Assembly: GCA_035478595.1 (NCBI GenBank)
Contig: DATIJL010000003.1
Span: 1-61,026, forward strand
Source: Candidatus Chromulinivoraceae bacterium
GTDB lineage: Bacteria > Patescibacteriota > Saccharimonadia > Saccharimonadales > Saccharimonadaceae
Length of the DNA: 61,026 nt
Direction: 5' to 3'
Position 1 is the stretch's first letter. Each line of letters begins with the position of its first letter. Under the pieces are notes generated by a model. That model saw only the letters and a list, made by a program, of their open reading frames with translations. It was not told where the DNA came from and ran no database searches. This document shows, piece by piece, positions 42,335 to 50,654 of the stretch. Position numbers and translations under genes: made by a program.

Positions 42335-42869
42335 GAGCAGAGAAAAATAGGTTGAGTAAAAAGAAAATGGAAGGGCGTTCAGTATGTACCTCCTTTCTTT
42401 AGGTTGATGTCAACGCGAGAGCGTAACCAAAATAAAACACCCAAAGGAGGTGCTAGCAAAATAGTGATGAAGGTGCAGACGCCCCCTGGCGTTTGTTTGT
42501 GGTGGGAAGAAAGACTCTCTATTACGACGTGCGAAGTCGCGTTGTTCGTTACTTTATCATAACCCCTTTTTGATTACGAGCATAACCGAATTGCCAGGCT
42601 GCAAAAGTAGTGATGTAGCAATAAACACGGCATATATAGCGTCTAATTGCTTTCCAATGACACAATTGGGTGATAAAATTAAAAGTGAAAGGTACGTAGG
42701 TAGGGAGCACGGGCGAGAGGTTAAGGATCCTTTTTGTCTGTCGCCTTGTTGCGTGCAACTCTTGTCACAACTAGGGGGCGGATAAACGAGATCACCTCGT
42801 CGTCTCGGCCGACGATTGCGATTTCAGGAGCCAATGCCCCATTCGTCAGTGCTCCAGGAAAGGAATTTT
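42335..42869. other. Transposon internal non-coding stretch
   Basis: About 530 bases between the transposase start and the SANT-like gene. It holds the transposase promoter region (minus) and an extended -10 TGATAAAAT at 42671-42679 (plus), giving a leader of nearly 190 bases for the next gene. A GC-richer open frame at 42734-42982 overlaps that gene in another frame and is not called. CCAAT/ATTGG arms (42654-42669) flank the upstream side of the -10. Confidence 0.5.
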
Positions 42870-43076
42870 ATGGTAAAGAAGCCAGCCAATTCCGGCCAGC
42901 ATTGGACACCTTCGCAGATTTCTCAATTGAAATCTCTTGCGAAGCACAACACGCCAACGCGGGTCATGGGTCTGAAGCTTGAACGCACACCAGGTGCGGT
43001 TCAGAGCAAAGCACAAGACCTTGGCGTCAGCTTAAAACCGACGAACCAGAGCCCTTACGGCACTAAAAAGAAGTAG
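42870..43076 (+). CDS. SANT/Myb-like small DNA-binding protein, 68 aa
   Basis: ATG 42870 follows AAAGGA by about 5 bases. The pattern HWTPSQISQLKSLAKHNTP, TRVMGLKLERTPGAVQSKAQ and SLKPTNQSPYG is a conserved small-protein family of homeodomain-like (SANT/Myb) type found in many bacteria. It probably binds DNA. It lies inside the transposon and could be a passenger regulator. Confidence 0.85.
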   Translation: MVKKPANSGQHWTPSQISQLKSLAKHNTPTRVMGLKLERTPGAVQSKAQDLGVSLKPTNQSPYGTKKK

Positions 43077-43123
43077 ACCACGACGTTAATCGTGGTCCGG
43101 GACTCAAGAGCCGAGCTTGAGTC
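43076..43123 (+). terminator. Two tandem hairpins after the SANT-like gene
   Basis: GACCACGA/TCGTGGTC (43076-43083 with 43090-43097) and GACTCAAG/CTTGAGTC (43101-43108 with 43116-43123). No T run follows either. Confidence 0.6.
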
Positions 43124-43191
43124 ACAACGTACAGCATATCACATACTACTATTGTAGCTGAATGAATTTTTATAACCTACGGAGACCATCG

Positions 43192-43329
43192 GTGCCACTT
43201 TATAATGCCAATCCTTCTACGAAAGAAGACATTCAAGAACTTATCCGCGTGACCAAACGCTCAAGCATTACCGCATGGCTGGCCATCGCTATCAGTGCGG
43301 CTAGTTTTCTTGTCGCCACATTTAAATAA
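43192..43329 (+). CDS. 45-residue single-helix membrane protein
   Basis: GTG 43192 follows GGAG with a spacing of about 8 bases. The frame reads MPLYNANPSTKEDIQELIRV, then TKRSSITAWLAIAISAASFL and VATFK, stop TAA 43327-43329: a soluble head of about 22 residues and one membrane helix. It is the last gene inside the transposon; its stop is only 6 bases from the right terminal repeat. Small membrane proteins of this shape occur as holin-like or toxin-like factors, but no family is recognised. Confidence 0.6.
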   Translation: MPLYNANPSTKEDIQELIRVTKRSSITAWLAIAISAASFLVATFK

Positions 43330-43335
43330 ATCTAG

Positions 43336-43374
43336 CGTACTTGTTGTGAGGGGATAGTCGCCCGAGAAGTCGCC
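43336..43374 (+). repeat. Right terminal inverted repeat with duplicated tip
   Basis: The repeat itself is 43336-43362; its last seven bases AGTCGCC recur at 43368-43374 because of a 12-base tandem duplication, so the functional end is probably 43374. Confidence 0.8.
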
Positions 43375-43385
43375 CGAGATGACTA

Positions 43386-43414
43386 TTGAAGATTATTGAT
43401 TTTTATGTTAAAAT
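43386..43414 (+). promoter_or_regulatory. Promoter of cassette I
   Basis: TTGAAG (43386-43391), 17 bases, TAAAAT (43409-43414) with TG as extended -10. The -35 box begins 3 bases after the transposon's target repeat. Confidence 0.75.
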
Positions 43415-43490
43415 ATGAAAGATTTTACGCTCCAAAAGGGCGGAAACATCGCCCTTTTCATCTGCACATCGAACTTCAAGGAGACCGAAA

Positions 43491-44714
43491 GTGAGCAACA
43501 CCAGCATGAGCGAGGTCATCGAGATGGCCCGTAGCGCGGAGGTCTTCGACGACACCACGGCGGGACAGCTCAACGAGCGACTCGCCGACAAGACTGTCGA
43601 ACAGCTCGGCGCCACCAAGTTCGAACTCGCCAAGCAGCTCGGCACGATGCCCAACGCCTTCAAGGTGGCCGGCACCCTGCTCGACTTCATGCGCGAGGCC
43701 GAACTGATCGGGAACACGACCCCGGCCGCTCCGGCCCAGCCGATGGCGGTCACCGTGGTCATGCCGACCAAGCGTAGCGACATGGGACTCGGTGAGCTCT
43801 TTAACGAGCTGACCGAGCACCCCGAAGACGCCGACGAACTGGTGGCCCTCATCGGCCAGCAGAACTCAGTCCAGCAGGCGAACGCCAAGCTCCACGGCAG
43901 CGGCGAGTGGGCCATCCCCAACGAGGACGGCCTGCTCAACGTCGCCGAGACGCTGGAGTACGTCCGCCACCTGGCGGCCAAGTACACCCAGCCCCAGCGC
44001 AAGTGGAAGAGCCAGTACTGGCCGACCACGCTCGAGCGAGCGCTCGGACGGGACCAGCGCATCATGCTGTATCCGTTCGCGACCGGCGCCCAGAACCTGC
44101 TCCTCGTCGGACCGGACCGGTTCGGCAACGACTGGTCCAAGCTGTCGGATAACGTTCACGAGGCGGTGATCCACGCGGTCACGCGGCACATCCTCGCCGT
44201 CAACAACGAGACCGACACCCGCCGCGTCACGCACGAGCTGTTCAGCGACGAGCTGCCCGCGTACCTGCGGGACATCGTCGAGGACTACGAGCAGGGCAAG
44301 GCGCGCGGCGTCAAGGTCGAGCGCTACGCCACGCCGGAACAGCTTCAGGCTGCCGGTCTGGATGTCGACTCCTTCGGGAGCCGCCACCCTTTCGGCGCTG
44401 AGCCCGAGCACGATGACGCGTGGTACGAGGCGCGTCTTCGTGAGGTCGCTCTGGCTCCGATCAACAAGCCGAACGGAGACATCCGCAAGAGTCGCTGCGT
44501 CCTGACGTCAGTCAGCGCCGCACACGGTGATGTACGACTGGACAACGTGATCGTCCTGGGCTTCGTCCAGCTGGCCCACGGTGACCTCGAAGGCACGTTC
44601 TACATGCCTTCGAGGCGCAGCCCCAGTCTGGCTCACGGTGACGACGACTCCATCGTTCGTGACCTCCCCTGGAAGCGGCTCTATGCCAAGGCCCAGGAGC
44701 TCGGCCTGATCTGA
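43491..44714 (+). CDS. Cassette I: GC-rich protein of unknown function, 407 aa
   Basis: GTG 43491 follows AAGGAG by 7 bases. Soluble, no signal peptide. The N-terminal 90 residues are helical (NERLADKTVEQLGATKFELA); a central part reads KWKSQYWPTTLERALGRDQR and FATGAQNLLLVGPDRFGNDW; the C-terminus repeats AHGD in three places (SAAHGDVRLDN, LAHGDLEGTFY, LAHGDDDSIV). These resemble a small beta repeat of about 20 to 35 residues. No family recognised. It is the second largest of the GC-rich cassettes and lies directly beside the transposon. Confidence 0.75.
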   Translation: MSNTSMSEVIEMARSAEVFDDTTAGQLNERLADKTVEQLGATKFELAKQLGTMPNAFKVAGTLLDFMREAELIGNTTPAAPAQPMAVTVVMPTKRSDMGLGELFNELTEHPEDADELVALIGQQNSVQQANAKLHGSGEWAIPNEDGLLNVAETLEYVRHLAAKYTQPQRKWKSQYWPTTLERALGRDQRIMLYPFATGAQNLLLVGPDRFGNDWSKLSDNVHEAVIHAVTRHILAVNNETDTRRVTHELFSDELPAYLRDIVEDYEQGKARGVKVERYATPEQLQAAGLDVDSFGSRHPFGAEPEHDDAWYEARLREVALAPINKPNGDIRKSRCVLTSVSAAHGDVRLDNVIVLGFVQLAHGDLEGTFYMPSRRSPSLAHGDDDSIVRDLPWKRLYAKAQELGLI

Positions 44715-44745
44715 GCAGTTCGATCGTCAGCAAGATGAGAAGGGA

Positions 44746-44775
44746 GGGGGCGGCTTCGGCCGTCCCCACACCTTC
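44746..44775 (+). terminator. Terminator of cassette I
   Basis: A 9-bp stem (44746-44754 with 44759-44767) closed by the very stable loop TTCG. Confidence 0.7.
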
Positions 44776-44810
44776 CTTAGTTTAATATCACTTTATTCAA
44801 CATCTCTTAC

Positions 44811-44831
44811 ACCAGCAAACGCTGGTTTTTT
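44811..44831 (+). terminator. Second plus-strand terminator
   Basis: ACCAGC/GCTGGT (44811-44816 with 44821-44826) followed by TTTTTTG. Confidence 0.8.
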
Positions 44832-44881
44832 GTTTATTCAGAAAAATAAAGCCAACTGCGGGCAATATCCGCAACTCAAAC

Positions 44882-47800
44882 CTAAGTCGGAATACCCCAA
44901 CCTTCAAACTGAACTGTGCCATCACCTATATACAGCACGTCCGCGAAATAACCTCCACCGTTAAAGCTCTGGGTAGGGTAGGTCGAACTACCCGTACCCG
45001 CTTGGTATTTACCGTTATGCACACTCGAGGTAGTCTGCGGCGCCGTTAGGTCACCGTCGGTAACACTACTTGATGCAAATAATCCTGAGGTTGATGCATA
45101 GTAATCAATCGTCCATACACAAATAACGTATTTCGTATTAGCAGTAATCGAGATGGGCGTCGTAAAGAGAACCTGGCTCCAACCTGTTTGAGGATTGCTA
45201 AAAGTAGCTGAAGCGAGAGCCGTGCCTGTTGTATCTGAAGTCCAGCTATATAACGTTGCAATAACAGGATGTGTAGGAAGAATATCAGGGAAATACCACC
45301 GTGCACCATAGATCTTACCGTCGCTCGATGACGTGAAGAGCGTACCAAGGGTATAGTCAGTACTATCATTGGCAATCGTAGAAGTTGGAACAAGTGTCGA
45401 TGTATAAATAGTTTTATAGTCGACAGGAACGGTGGCGGGAAGACCGTATGCCGAAGGTGATTGTACTGTCCCCGGTCCTACGAGAGCAGGAGCTGCAAGA
45501 TTGGCCGTCGTACCTAGTAATGTTGTCGGCTGGTGTCCAAAATCACCCAACACGTTAATAAATGCTTGCTGCATCACAACGTCGACCGGACCATTAATAT
45601 CCAGGTTACCCGCACGGTATCTGCTCAGTCCCCATGGAAAACGCCACGTGCCCGTGTTAAAGACCAACGCACCAGATGGTGCTTGGTAAAGCGTCATGCC
45701 ATAGAATAGCGTTCCATCTGCATTGTAGCTATTACCATAATAGTCGGCGCGCTGCGCACGAATTTGCGTTGCCTGACGATTTAACATCACCATGTTTTTT
45801 GGCGTAGTTGGTTCGTCGACTTTTACATAGTCCCACTCAGCACCTATCGCACCTGGAAAGAGGACTGTTCCCGGTGATATATACATCATTCCCACTGCAG
45901 CATGTGGGTTGGCAAATTGAGCAGTTGCCGAATAGGTATGACTTCCTAGCGTAACGGCACCATTGGTATCCATAGCCACAAGCGACACCCACGGTCCAGA
46001 TGCTGCAGTTGAGGTGTCAACCTCGACACGAGACGTTAGCCCTGCACCGGCTGTCCAGCTAGTTGTTTTCTGGGTGCCCGTTGCATCTACATCAGCAAAC
46101 ACACAAATCGCCCACCGGTCGCTACCTTCAGTTCGAATCGCAAGTGTTGCATGAGCCGCACCACCACTCGCATCTGCAGCAATCGTCTTATTCGTCTCTT
46201 CCCATACAGCGCCTCCGTAGGCAATACAAGTCGCACAGGCCATCACCGACCTGGTCCAGTTAAAAACGTAGGCAGCGGCACCAGCCTGAGATGCGTACAC
46301 CTGAATAAGAACAGTCGAAATATTTGTCAAACCAGTAGATTGTTGAAAGACAACACGGAAACCATTTGAGCTAAAACCACCCGGGTCGCCATTAAAAGCG
46401 ATGGTCATTAGAATGAGATCTCCTACTTGCGTGGACGCCGGCGTGGTAACGGTAATCGCCGTGCCGGCAGTCGACAGAGCGACCGTTGATGAGCCGTGAG
46501 GCGTAATCGTACTACCCGTCGAAACAGATGTATTGCGCCAAATCGGAAGACTGCTGTAGTCGTTCGGAACGGCAATGCGCTCACTAAAGGTTCCGTTACC
46601 AACAAACCATTGACCTGTCATGCCGGTCTCCGGTCGTCGATTGGTATTATTAACACCGCCGACAATCGTACGTGAATCACGCCAGGTACCGGTATAGCTT
46701 ATCGGGTCATACTTAGTAGTATTATCATAACCAGTGGTATCATGTGAGTCTTTATAGCAAATCATAGTACGTCGACTCGTGTCGGCAGGATCAAATCGCA
46801 CATGCCAAAGAGAAGTGTTCGAAGTAATAAACATCAGATTAGTGCCAGCATCGCGAGCACTCTCGTAGGCATCGCGTACATTAGCAGACCAGTACTCACT
46901 ATGTCCCTGCGAAATGGCTGTTGCAAACTTCGACGGTATCGAGGTATCTTTGTCGATATCAACCATCGTATAGTACGCAACGTCGTAACCGTTCGCCTCC
47001 AAAAAGCTCACCGCTCCACCTTCAGAATCCCAAAAAAATGTTTCTGAATTAGCGCCTATTGTTCCAAGAGGTCTATCATAGGAAACAGCAAACCCTCTGT
47101 TAGCTGTCGTAGGACTCGGTGCCGTACCGTACAGGTATCGTCCGCTATAGCCAGAATAACCATTACCCGTATCGGTTACTCCTCCCCAGGGGTTATATGC
47201 CTGCCAGGTGAAATCTGCTGTTGTCATCATGATAGTTTGCGATTTTGTTGATGGGACAGGGGATTTGACCACAAAAGTGCCCATCATTTGATACGCAGAG
47301 TTATCCGTTCGTCTTAATGTATACGAATAAATTCCTGGCGTCGCAGCCGCTGGAATTGCCCAGGTAGCATTTGTCGTCCATGCACATACGGTTCCACCAT
47401 ACGAATTGATCGTAGGCACTGGCTGCACCACAGGACTACCCGAGATCGTAGCTTGGGCTCGTGCACCAAACGGAAAATAGCCATAATGGCCAATGCGCAC
47501 AATCTCTACGTTGAATCCAATATTGTTGGAGTAAACTTTAAAGTCAACTGTGTCACCAGGATTATACGACAGGCTTCCAGTGTAGCCGCTAATTTGAGCA
47601 TTGAGAGCATCAGTTGGAGCAGAGAGCCATTTATTATAGTATGTGCCTGGCAAGGAGTTCTCCGCGGCAATCGCATTCGGGTAGGGATTAGAGTACGTAG
47701 CAACGCCACCAGACAAATCTTGATACGCCCAAACAACTGACTGGTGTATAGAACCAAGCTGGATACTAGCACTCTGAGCCTGCAATGTAGTAGCACTAGA

Positions 47801-48367
47801 CTGATCCGAGACAGCAATCATCGACCAATAAATACTTTTCGATGGATCCGTATTAATGCCTTCATTAGCATATTGTTTACCCAGTGGTTCAAATCCCCAC
47901 CATTGGTGCTGTGATACGGCGATTGAGCTATCGCCAACGGTAAACATAGCAAAAACCACTGCTGAATTGGTCGTAGTAATTGTCCCCGTTTTTGCACGAC
48001 CATTAGTATCAATGCTCGTGTTACCGCCCACTCCACCTTCCGTCGCACCAGCTATAAAACTGCCAAGCGAACCTGAGGCAAACTCATAAATCATCCCATC
48101 AACATTTTCTGCGCCATTGAGCGATATCGCTACGGCCGTCGTTCCACCAGCCGAATCAACAATGTCCTGTGCAGCCACTTCGCGAGTATTAAGCGATGTC
48201 GTTCGTTTCGTGAATGCCGTCGTACCTAATTTTGCCGTTACAATCGCACCGCCACCCGCAACGCACACAAGTGTTGAACCGGCAGTTGTAGCAGGAATCG
48301 TAACGCTAAAATTAGCCGTTGCCGTGCTCGGGCTCTTAAAACGGGTCGAGTTTAAAAGTCGAGCCAT
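44882..48367 (-). CDS. Giant surface protein: dimethylformamidase beta-subunit-like domain plus DUF4082
   Basis: 1161 residues. The N-terminal 230 or so look like a jelly-roll or fibre domain. A middle region of about 400 residues resembles the N,N-dimethylformamidase large-subunit-like domain: PNAIAAENSLPGTYYNKWL, QAYNPWGGVTDTGNG, FFWDSEGGAVSFLEANGYD and GHSEYWSANVRDAYE. A second beta domain follows, then near the end YTLGTLFTSSSDGKIYGARW, the DUF4082 pattern. No classical signal peptide is seen. It follows the gene at 48377-48955 by 9 bases. Probably cell-surface or exported, acting in adhesion or glycan/amide binding; enzymatic activity is unproven. Confidence 0.8.
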   Translation of the reverse strand: MARLLNSTRFKSPSTATANFSVTIPATTAGSTLVCVAGGGAIVTAKLGTTAFTKRTTSLNTREVAAQDIVDSAGGTTAVAISLNGAENVDGMIYEFASGSLGSFIAGATEGGVGGNTSIDTNGRAKTGTITTTNSAVVFAMFTVGDSSIAVSQHQWWGFEPLGKQYANEGINTDPSKSIYWSMIAVSDQSSATTLQAQSASIQLGSIHQSVVWAYQDLSGGVATYSNPYPNAIAAENSLPGTYYNKWLSAPTDALNAQISGYTGSLSYNPGDTVDFKVYSNNIGFNVEIVRIGHYGYFPFGARAQATISGSPVVQPVPTINSYGGTVCAWTTNATWAIPAAATPGIYSYTLRRTDNSAYQMMGTFVVKSPVPSTKSQTIMMTTADFTWQAYNPWGGVTDTGNGYSGYSGRYLYGTAPSPTTANRGFAVSYDRPLGTIGANSETFFWDSEGGAVSFLEANGYDVAYYTMVDIDKDTSIPSKFATAISQGHSEYWSANVRDAYESARDAGTNLMFITSNTSLWHVRFDPADTSRRTMICYKDSHDTTGYDNTTKYDPISYTGTWRDSRTIVGGVNNTNRRPETGMTGQWFVGNGTFSERIAVPNDYSSLPIWRNTSVSTGSTITPHGSSTVALSTAGTAITVTTPASTQVGDLILMTIAFNGDPGGFSSNGFRVVFQQSTGLTNISTVLIQVYASQAGAAAYVFNWTRSVMACATCIAYGGAVWEETNKTIAADASGGAAHATLAIRTEGSDRWAICVFADVDATGTQKTTSWTAGAGLTSRVEVDTSTAASGPWVSLVAMDTNGAVTLGSHTYSATAQFANPHAAVGMMYISPGTVLFPGAIGAEWDYVKVDEPTTPKNMVMLNRQATQIRAQRADYYGNSYNADGTLFYGMTLYQAPSGALVFNTGTWRFPWGLSRYRAGNLDINGPVDVVMQQAFINVLGDFGHQPTTLLGTTANLAAPALVGPGTVQSPSAYGLPATVPVDYKTIYTSTLVPTSTIANDSTDYTLGTLFTSSSDGKIYGARWYFPDILPTHPVIATLYSWTSDTTGTALASATFSNPQTGWSQVLFTTPISITANTKYVICVWTIDYYASTSGLFASSSVTDGDLTAPQTTSSVHNGKYQAGTGSSTYPTQSFNGGGYFADVLYIGDGTVQFEGWGIPT

Positions 48368-48376
48368 GGCACTATC

Positions 48377-48955
48377 CTACGAAACAGCCTTCGTTACGAT
48401 AACAGTTGTTGTTAGGTCGGCACCAGCGACTGTCGAGCCAACCTGAAGCACATCAACCGTTAGATAATCTCCAGCCACAAGAGAAGTTATGTCAGGTGTC
48501 GCACCGGGACCACCGCTATTTGCACCAGCAGTAATGCGAGGCCGATTAGCAGCTGTGGTGTATATGGTGCTGCCATTCTTTTTAATATCGAGTACTAAAT
48601 CCGCTCCAGTTGGAGCTGTACCAACCATAAGTCGCGTACCAACGATAGTATATGTACCATCAACAGGGAATCGCATCGTGCCACCAGAGACAGTGAGCGT
48701 ACCGTTTTTCGAGAATGTAGCGAGCGAAAAGGTGAGGGTGTGAGAGTGCGCAGGTAGATTGGCCATAGGTAACTTGGCTGCTGCGTCTAGCGGTGCATAA
48801 CCGTTTGCCGCACCTTTGTTGGCTGTTTGTTCAGCACTGTTAATAGTTGACGCTTTTTTAAGAGTGCCGTCAGCGTTAAGCTCTACACTTAGAAAATCGT
48901 TTAAAATTGCGCCCCAGGTACTGTCATCTGAACCTGGTATAGGCAAACGCGACAT
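48377..48955 (-). CDS. Surface/fibre-like protein with tail-fibre style N-terminus, 192 aa
   Basis: The N-terminus MSRLPIPGSDDSTWGAILND, FLSVELNADGTLK is a recurring opening of Patescibacteria and actinobacterial surface or fibre proteins. It continues with KGAANGYAPLDAAAKLPMAN, a phage-tail-fibre-like linker, and a C-terminal beta sandwich (TMRFPVDGTYTIVGTRLMV) like viral C1q/TNF-type heads. First gene of a two-gene operon with the giant protein. Likely role is attachment to a surface or host cell; this is inference. Confidence 0.75.
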   Translation of the reverse strand: MSRLPIPGSDDSTWGAILNDFLSVELNADGTLKKASTINSAEQTANKGAANGYAPLDAAAKLPMANLPAHSHTLTFSLATFSKNGTLTVSGGTMRFPVDGTYTIVGTRLMVGTAPTGADLVLDIKKNGSTIYTTAANRPRITAGANSGGPGATPDITSLVAGDYLTVDVLQVGSTVAGADLTTTVIVTKAVS

Positions 48956-49329
48956 CGTTGCTACCTCTTTATTCTATATATGTACAATGCGCTCTACCGC
49001 GCGTTACAATTACACTTATGTTTCATTATAACTACCTACTACAGGATGTAAAGATCACATCAAGAATAATATGTTCGAAGATAGCCACAGGTGTCCCGGC
49101 GTCTGCTAAGAATCATTCGCTTGATATGACTTGAGTAAGGTGGGCGAGGCCGAGTGTTGAAGATGACCACGCACCCAAGGCCACATAGAGGCATCCCTTG
49201 ATGTCGAGGAACAGATAATGCACACCTCAATTAGCGAAAACTCTACTCTACACCATCGACACCCGCACAAGCAATTTCCTAACGGTTATTCAGCAGAGTG
49301 GTCGATTTCTTATAAGGCGCACCCTCCAC
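48956..49329. other. Intergenic stretch of about 370 bases
   Basis: Contains the promoter region of the surface-protein operon (minus). A short minus-strand frame around 49120-49220 reads CLYVALGAWSSSTLGLAH in part and might be a coding remnant; no start or ribosome site supports it. Confidence 0.35.
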
Positions 49330-49968
49330 CTAAATCAAGAACCCCGTCTCTAATTGTTTTAGAGCTTCGTCGATTCTGTCGAGGTAACTTTCATCGTTAT
49401 CCTCACTGTCAATTAAGATACCGATCGTCACTCCCATGAGCGCACTCGCGAGTGTACGAACAGCGGGATCATCTGCCGTTCGTTTGGCGTGTTCAGCGAT
49501 TAAGCTAGCAAGCATGTCGGTGCTCATGGATATCTGATCAATCATGGCCATTCTTAACTTTGGAACGGTACGAATTAAGATCATACGTTGTCTATGTAAT
49601 TTGCTTTCTACGGCGCTTATTGTTGATCCTGAGAATACTTCGTTGAATGTATTTCGCAATGCCTGAATAGTTGTAATATTCGAAGACTGATTACGAAAAC
49701 TGCTCATAAGGTCAGGACCAAGGCTGTTATACAGCACGGCCGCCTCCTTTGTTGCAAAGTGTCTAAAAAAAGTGCTGCGCGAAATCATTGCCGCCACCGC
49801 GATCTGCTCAACTGTTACAAGGTCGTAACCATGTTTGATGGATAATACCACGGCCTTTTTATGCACAGTGTCTAACAGGTGTCGTCTCTTTTGCTCTCGC
49901 AATCCTACGCGAATCTTCATAGCATGCCGTGATTCGCTCATAGGTTTTCTCACTGTGTTCATATTCAT
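49330..49968 (-). CDS. TetR-family transcriptional regulator
   Basis: About 212 residues from MNMNTVRKPM (49968). The N-terminal HTH is canonical: KKAVVLSIKHGYDLVTVEQI and AVAAMISRSTFFRHFATKE. The C-terminal ligand domain is all helical (STDMLASLIAEHAKRTAD). It is divergent from the SnoaL-like gene at 50081 and the shared promoter has a perfect palindrome, so it probably represses that gene and itself. Confidence 0.9.
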   Translation of the reverse strand: MNMNTVRKPMSESRHAMKIRVGLREQKRRHLLDTVHKKAVVLSIKHGYDLVTVEQIAVAAMISRSTFFRHFATKEAAVLYNSLGPDLMSSFRNQSSNITTIQALRNTFNEVFSGSTISAVESKLHRQRMILIRTVPKLRMAMIDQISMSTDMLASLIAEHAKRTADDPAVRTLASALMGVTIGILIDSEDNDESYLDRIDEALKQLETGFLI

Positions 49969-49991
49969 ACAATAGTATAAAATGAGACTGA

Positions 49992-50010
49992 GTGTCAATA
50001 TTCTTGACAC
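49992..50010. promoter_or_regulatory. TetR operator candidate
   Basis: GTGTCAA (49992-49998) and TTGACAC (50004-50010) around TATTC. The right arm contains the -35 box of the SnoaL-like gene; the left arm holds a TTGACA on the minus strand. Confidence 0.75.
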
Positions 50011-50032
50011 GAATACTGCCTTTGCTTATAGT
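50004..50032 (+). promoter_or_regulatory. Promoter of the SnoaL-like gene
   Basis: TTGACA (50004-50009), 17 bases, TATAGT (50027-50032), overlapped by the palindrome. Confidence 0.8.
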
Positions 50033-50080
50033 CGAATTGGCGCCAGGTTTTCAAACTAACATTAAGCAGGAGGGGTAACT

Positions 50081-50578
50081 ATGAATGCAGATGATCTTGA
50101 TTTCGAAAATATAAAACCAATCGATCATAACCAGGAATCATTAAAAGAGGGGTCAAAGGCAACACCACTTTCCACCCTCATCTGGGCAGTTGCATCAGGT
50201 GATCTAGCTACCGTGGGCGCTCAAATCGCCGACGATATCGAATGGGGGCTCATGCCTTACAACAAAGTGCTCAAAGGAAGAAATGAAGTTATGCCGTGGT
50301 TTCAGGCGGCCGTAGCGGATAAAAAAACTCCTATCATGATCACGAACGCAATCGCTAGTGACTGGGGTGTTCTAGAGTACTGGAATATCGGCACCGTGAG
50401 TGAAGAGGTTATTAAGTTTGGCAACGAGCAAAAATGGCCTTGGCCAAAAGACCCAGAGACCTTCCTGGGAGAAAAGTACAAAGTTGCTCAGTGTTTTGTG
50501 TATCACCTTAATTCAGAAAGAAAGATAGATCTGATGAGGCAGTACCTAGACACCGGGAGCGTATGGGCACAGTTTTAA
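50081..50578 (+). CDS. SnoaL/NTF2-like protein, 165 aa
   Basis: ATG 50081 follows AGGAGGGG. ATPLSTLIWAVASGDLATVG, ADDIEWGLMPYNKVLKGRNE and MPWFQAAVADKKTPIMIT fit the SnoaL-like fold (helices then a curved sheet) with a hydrophobic pocket. Substrate unknown. It is divergently transcribed from a TetR regulator whose probable operator overlaps its -35 box, so it is likely an inducible detoxification-type function. Confidence 0.8.
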   Translation: MNADDLDFENIKPIDHNQESLKEGSKATPLSTLIWAVASGDLATVGAQIADDIEWGLMPYNKVLKGRNEVMPWFQAAVADKKTPIMITNAIASDWGVLEYWNIGTVSEEVIKFGNEQKWPWPKDPETFLGEKYKVAQCFVYHLNSERKIDLMRQYLDTGSVWAQF

Positions 50579-50599
50579 TAAGAAGCTAGAAAATATAAA

Positions 50600-50632
50600 A
50601 ACCTGGATGACACCGGCATCCAGGTTTTTTCT
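50600..50632 (+). terminator. Terminator after the SnoaL-like gene
   Basis: AACCTGGATG (50600-50609) pairs with CATCCAGGTT (50617-50626), then TTTTCTT. Confidence 0.85.
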
Positions 50633-50654
50633 TAGGCTGTAATGAATTCACGAC

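Larger units (their letters stand above)
40068..43382. mobile_element. IS1595-type transposon, 3.3 kb, with 27-bp terminal repeats and 8-bp target duplication
   Basis: Left end 40076-40102 and right repeat 43336-43362 are inverted copies matching at 25 of 27 positions (outer end GGCGACTATCCCC). CGAGATGA occurs just outside the left end (40068-40075) and at 43375-43382, directly after a second AGTCGCC on the right; the 12-base unit AGTCGCCCGAGA is tandemly duplicated there (43356-43379). Eight-base target duplications are typical of IS1595. Inside are an unknown 438-residue protein, the IS1595 transposase, a SANT/Myb-like protein and a 45-residue membrane protein. Confidence 0.88.

Noticed and set aside
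42734-42982. Open frame upstream of and overlapping the SANT-like gene
   Set aside because: It starts at TTG without a ribosome site and its second half is the SANT-like gene read in the wrong frame.
43866-44411. Long minus-strand frame opposite cassette I
   Set aside because: Shadow of a GC-rich gene: no start signal and a repetitive Val/Leu/Arg/Asp composition.
44882-48955. Prophage structural region, because of the tail-fibre-like motifs
   Set aside because: No capsid, portal, terminase, tail tube or integrase genes are nearby; the two genes stand alone.
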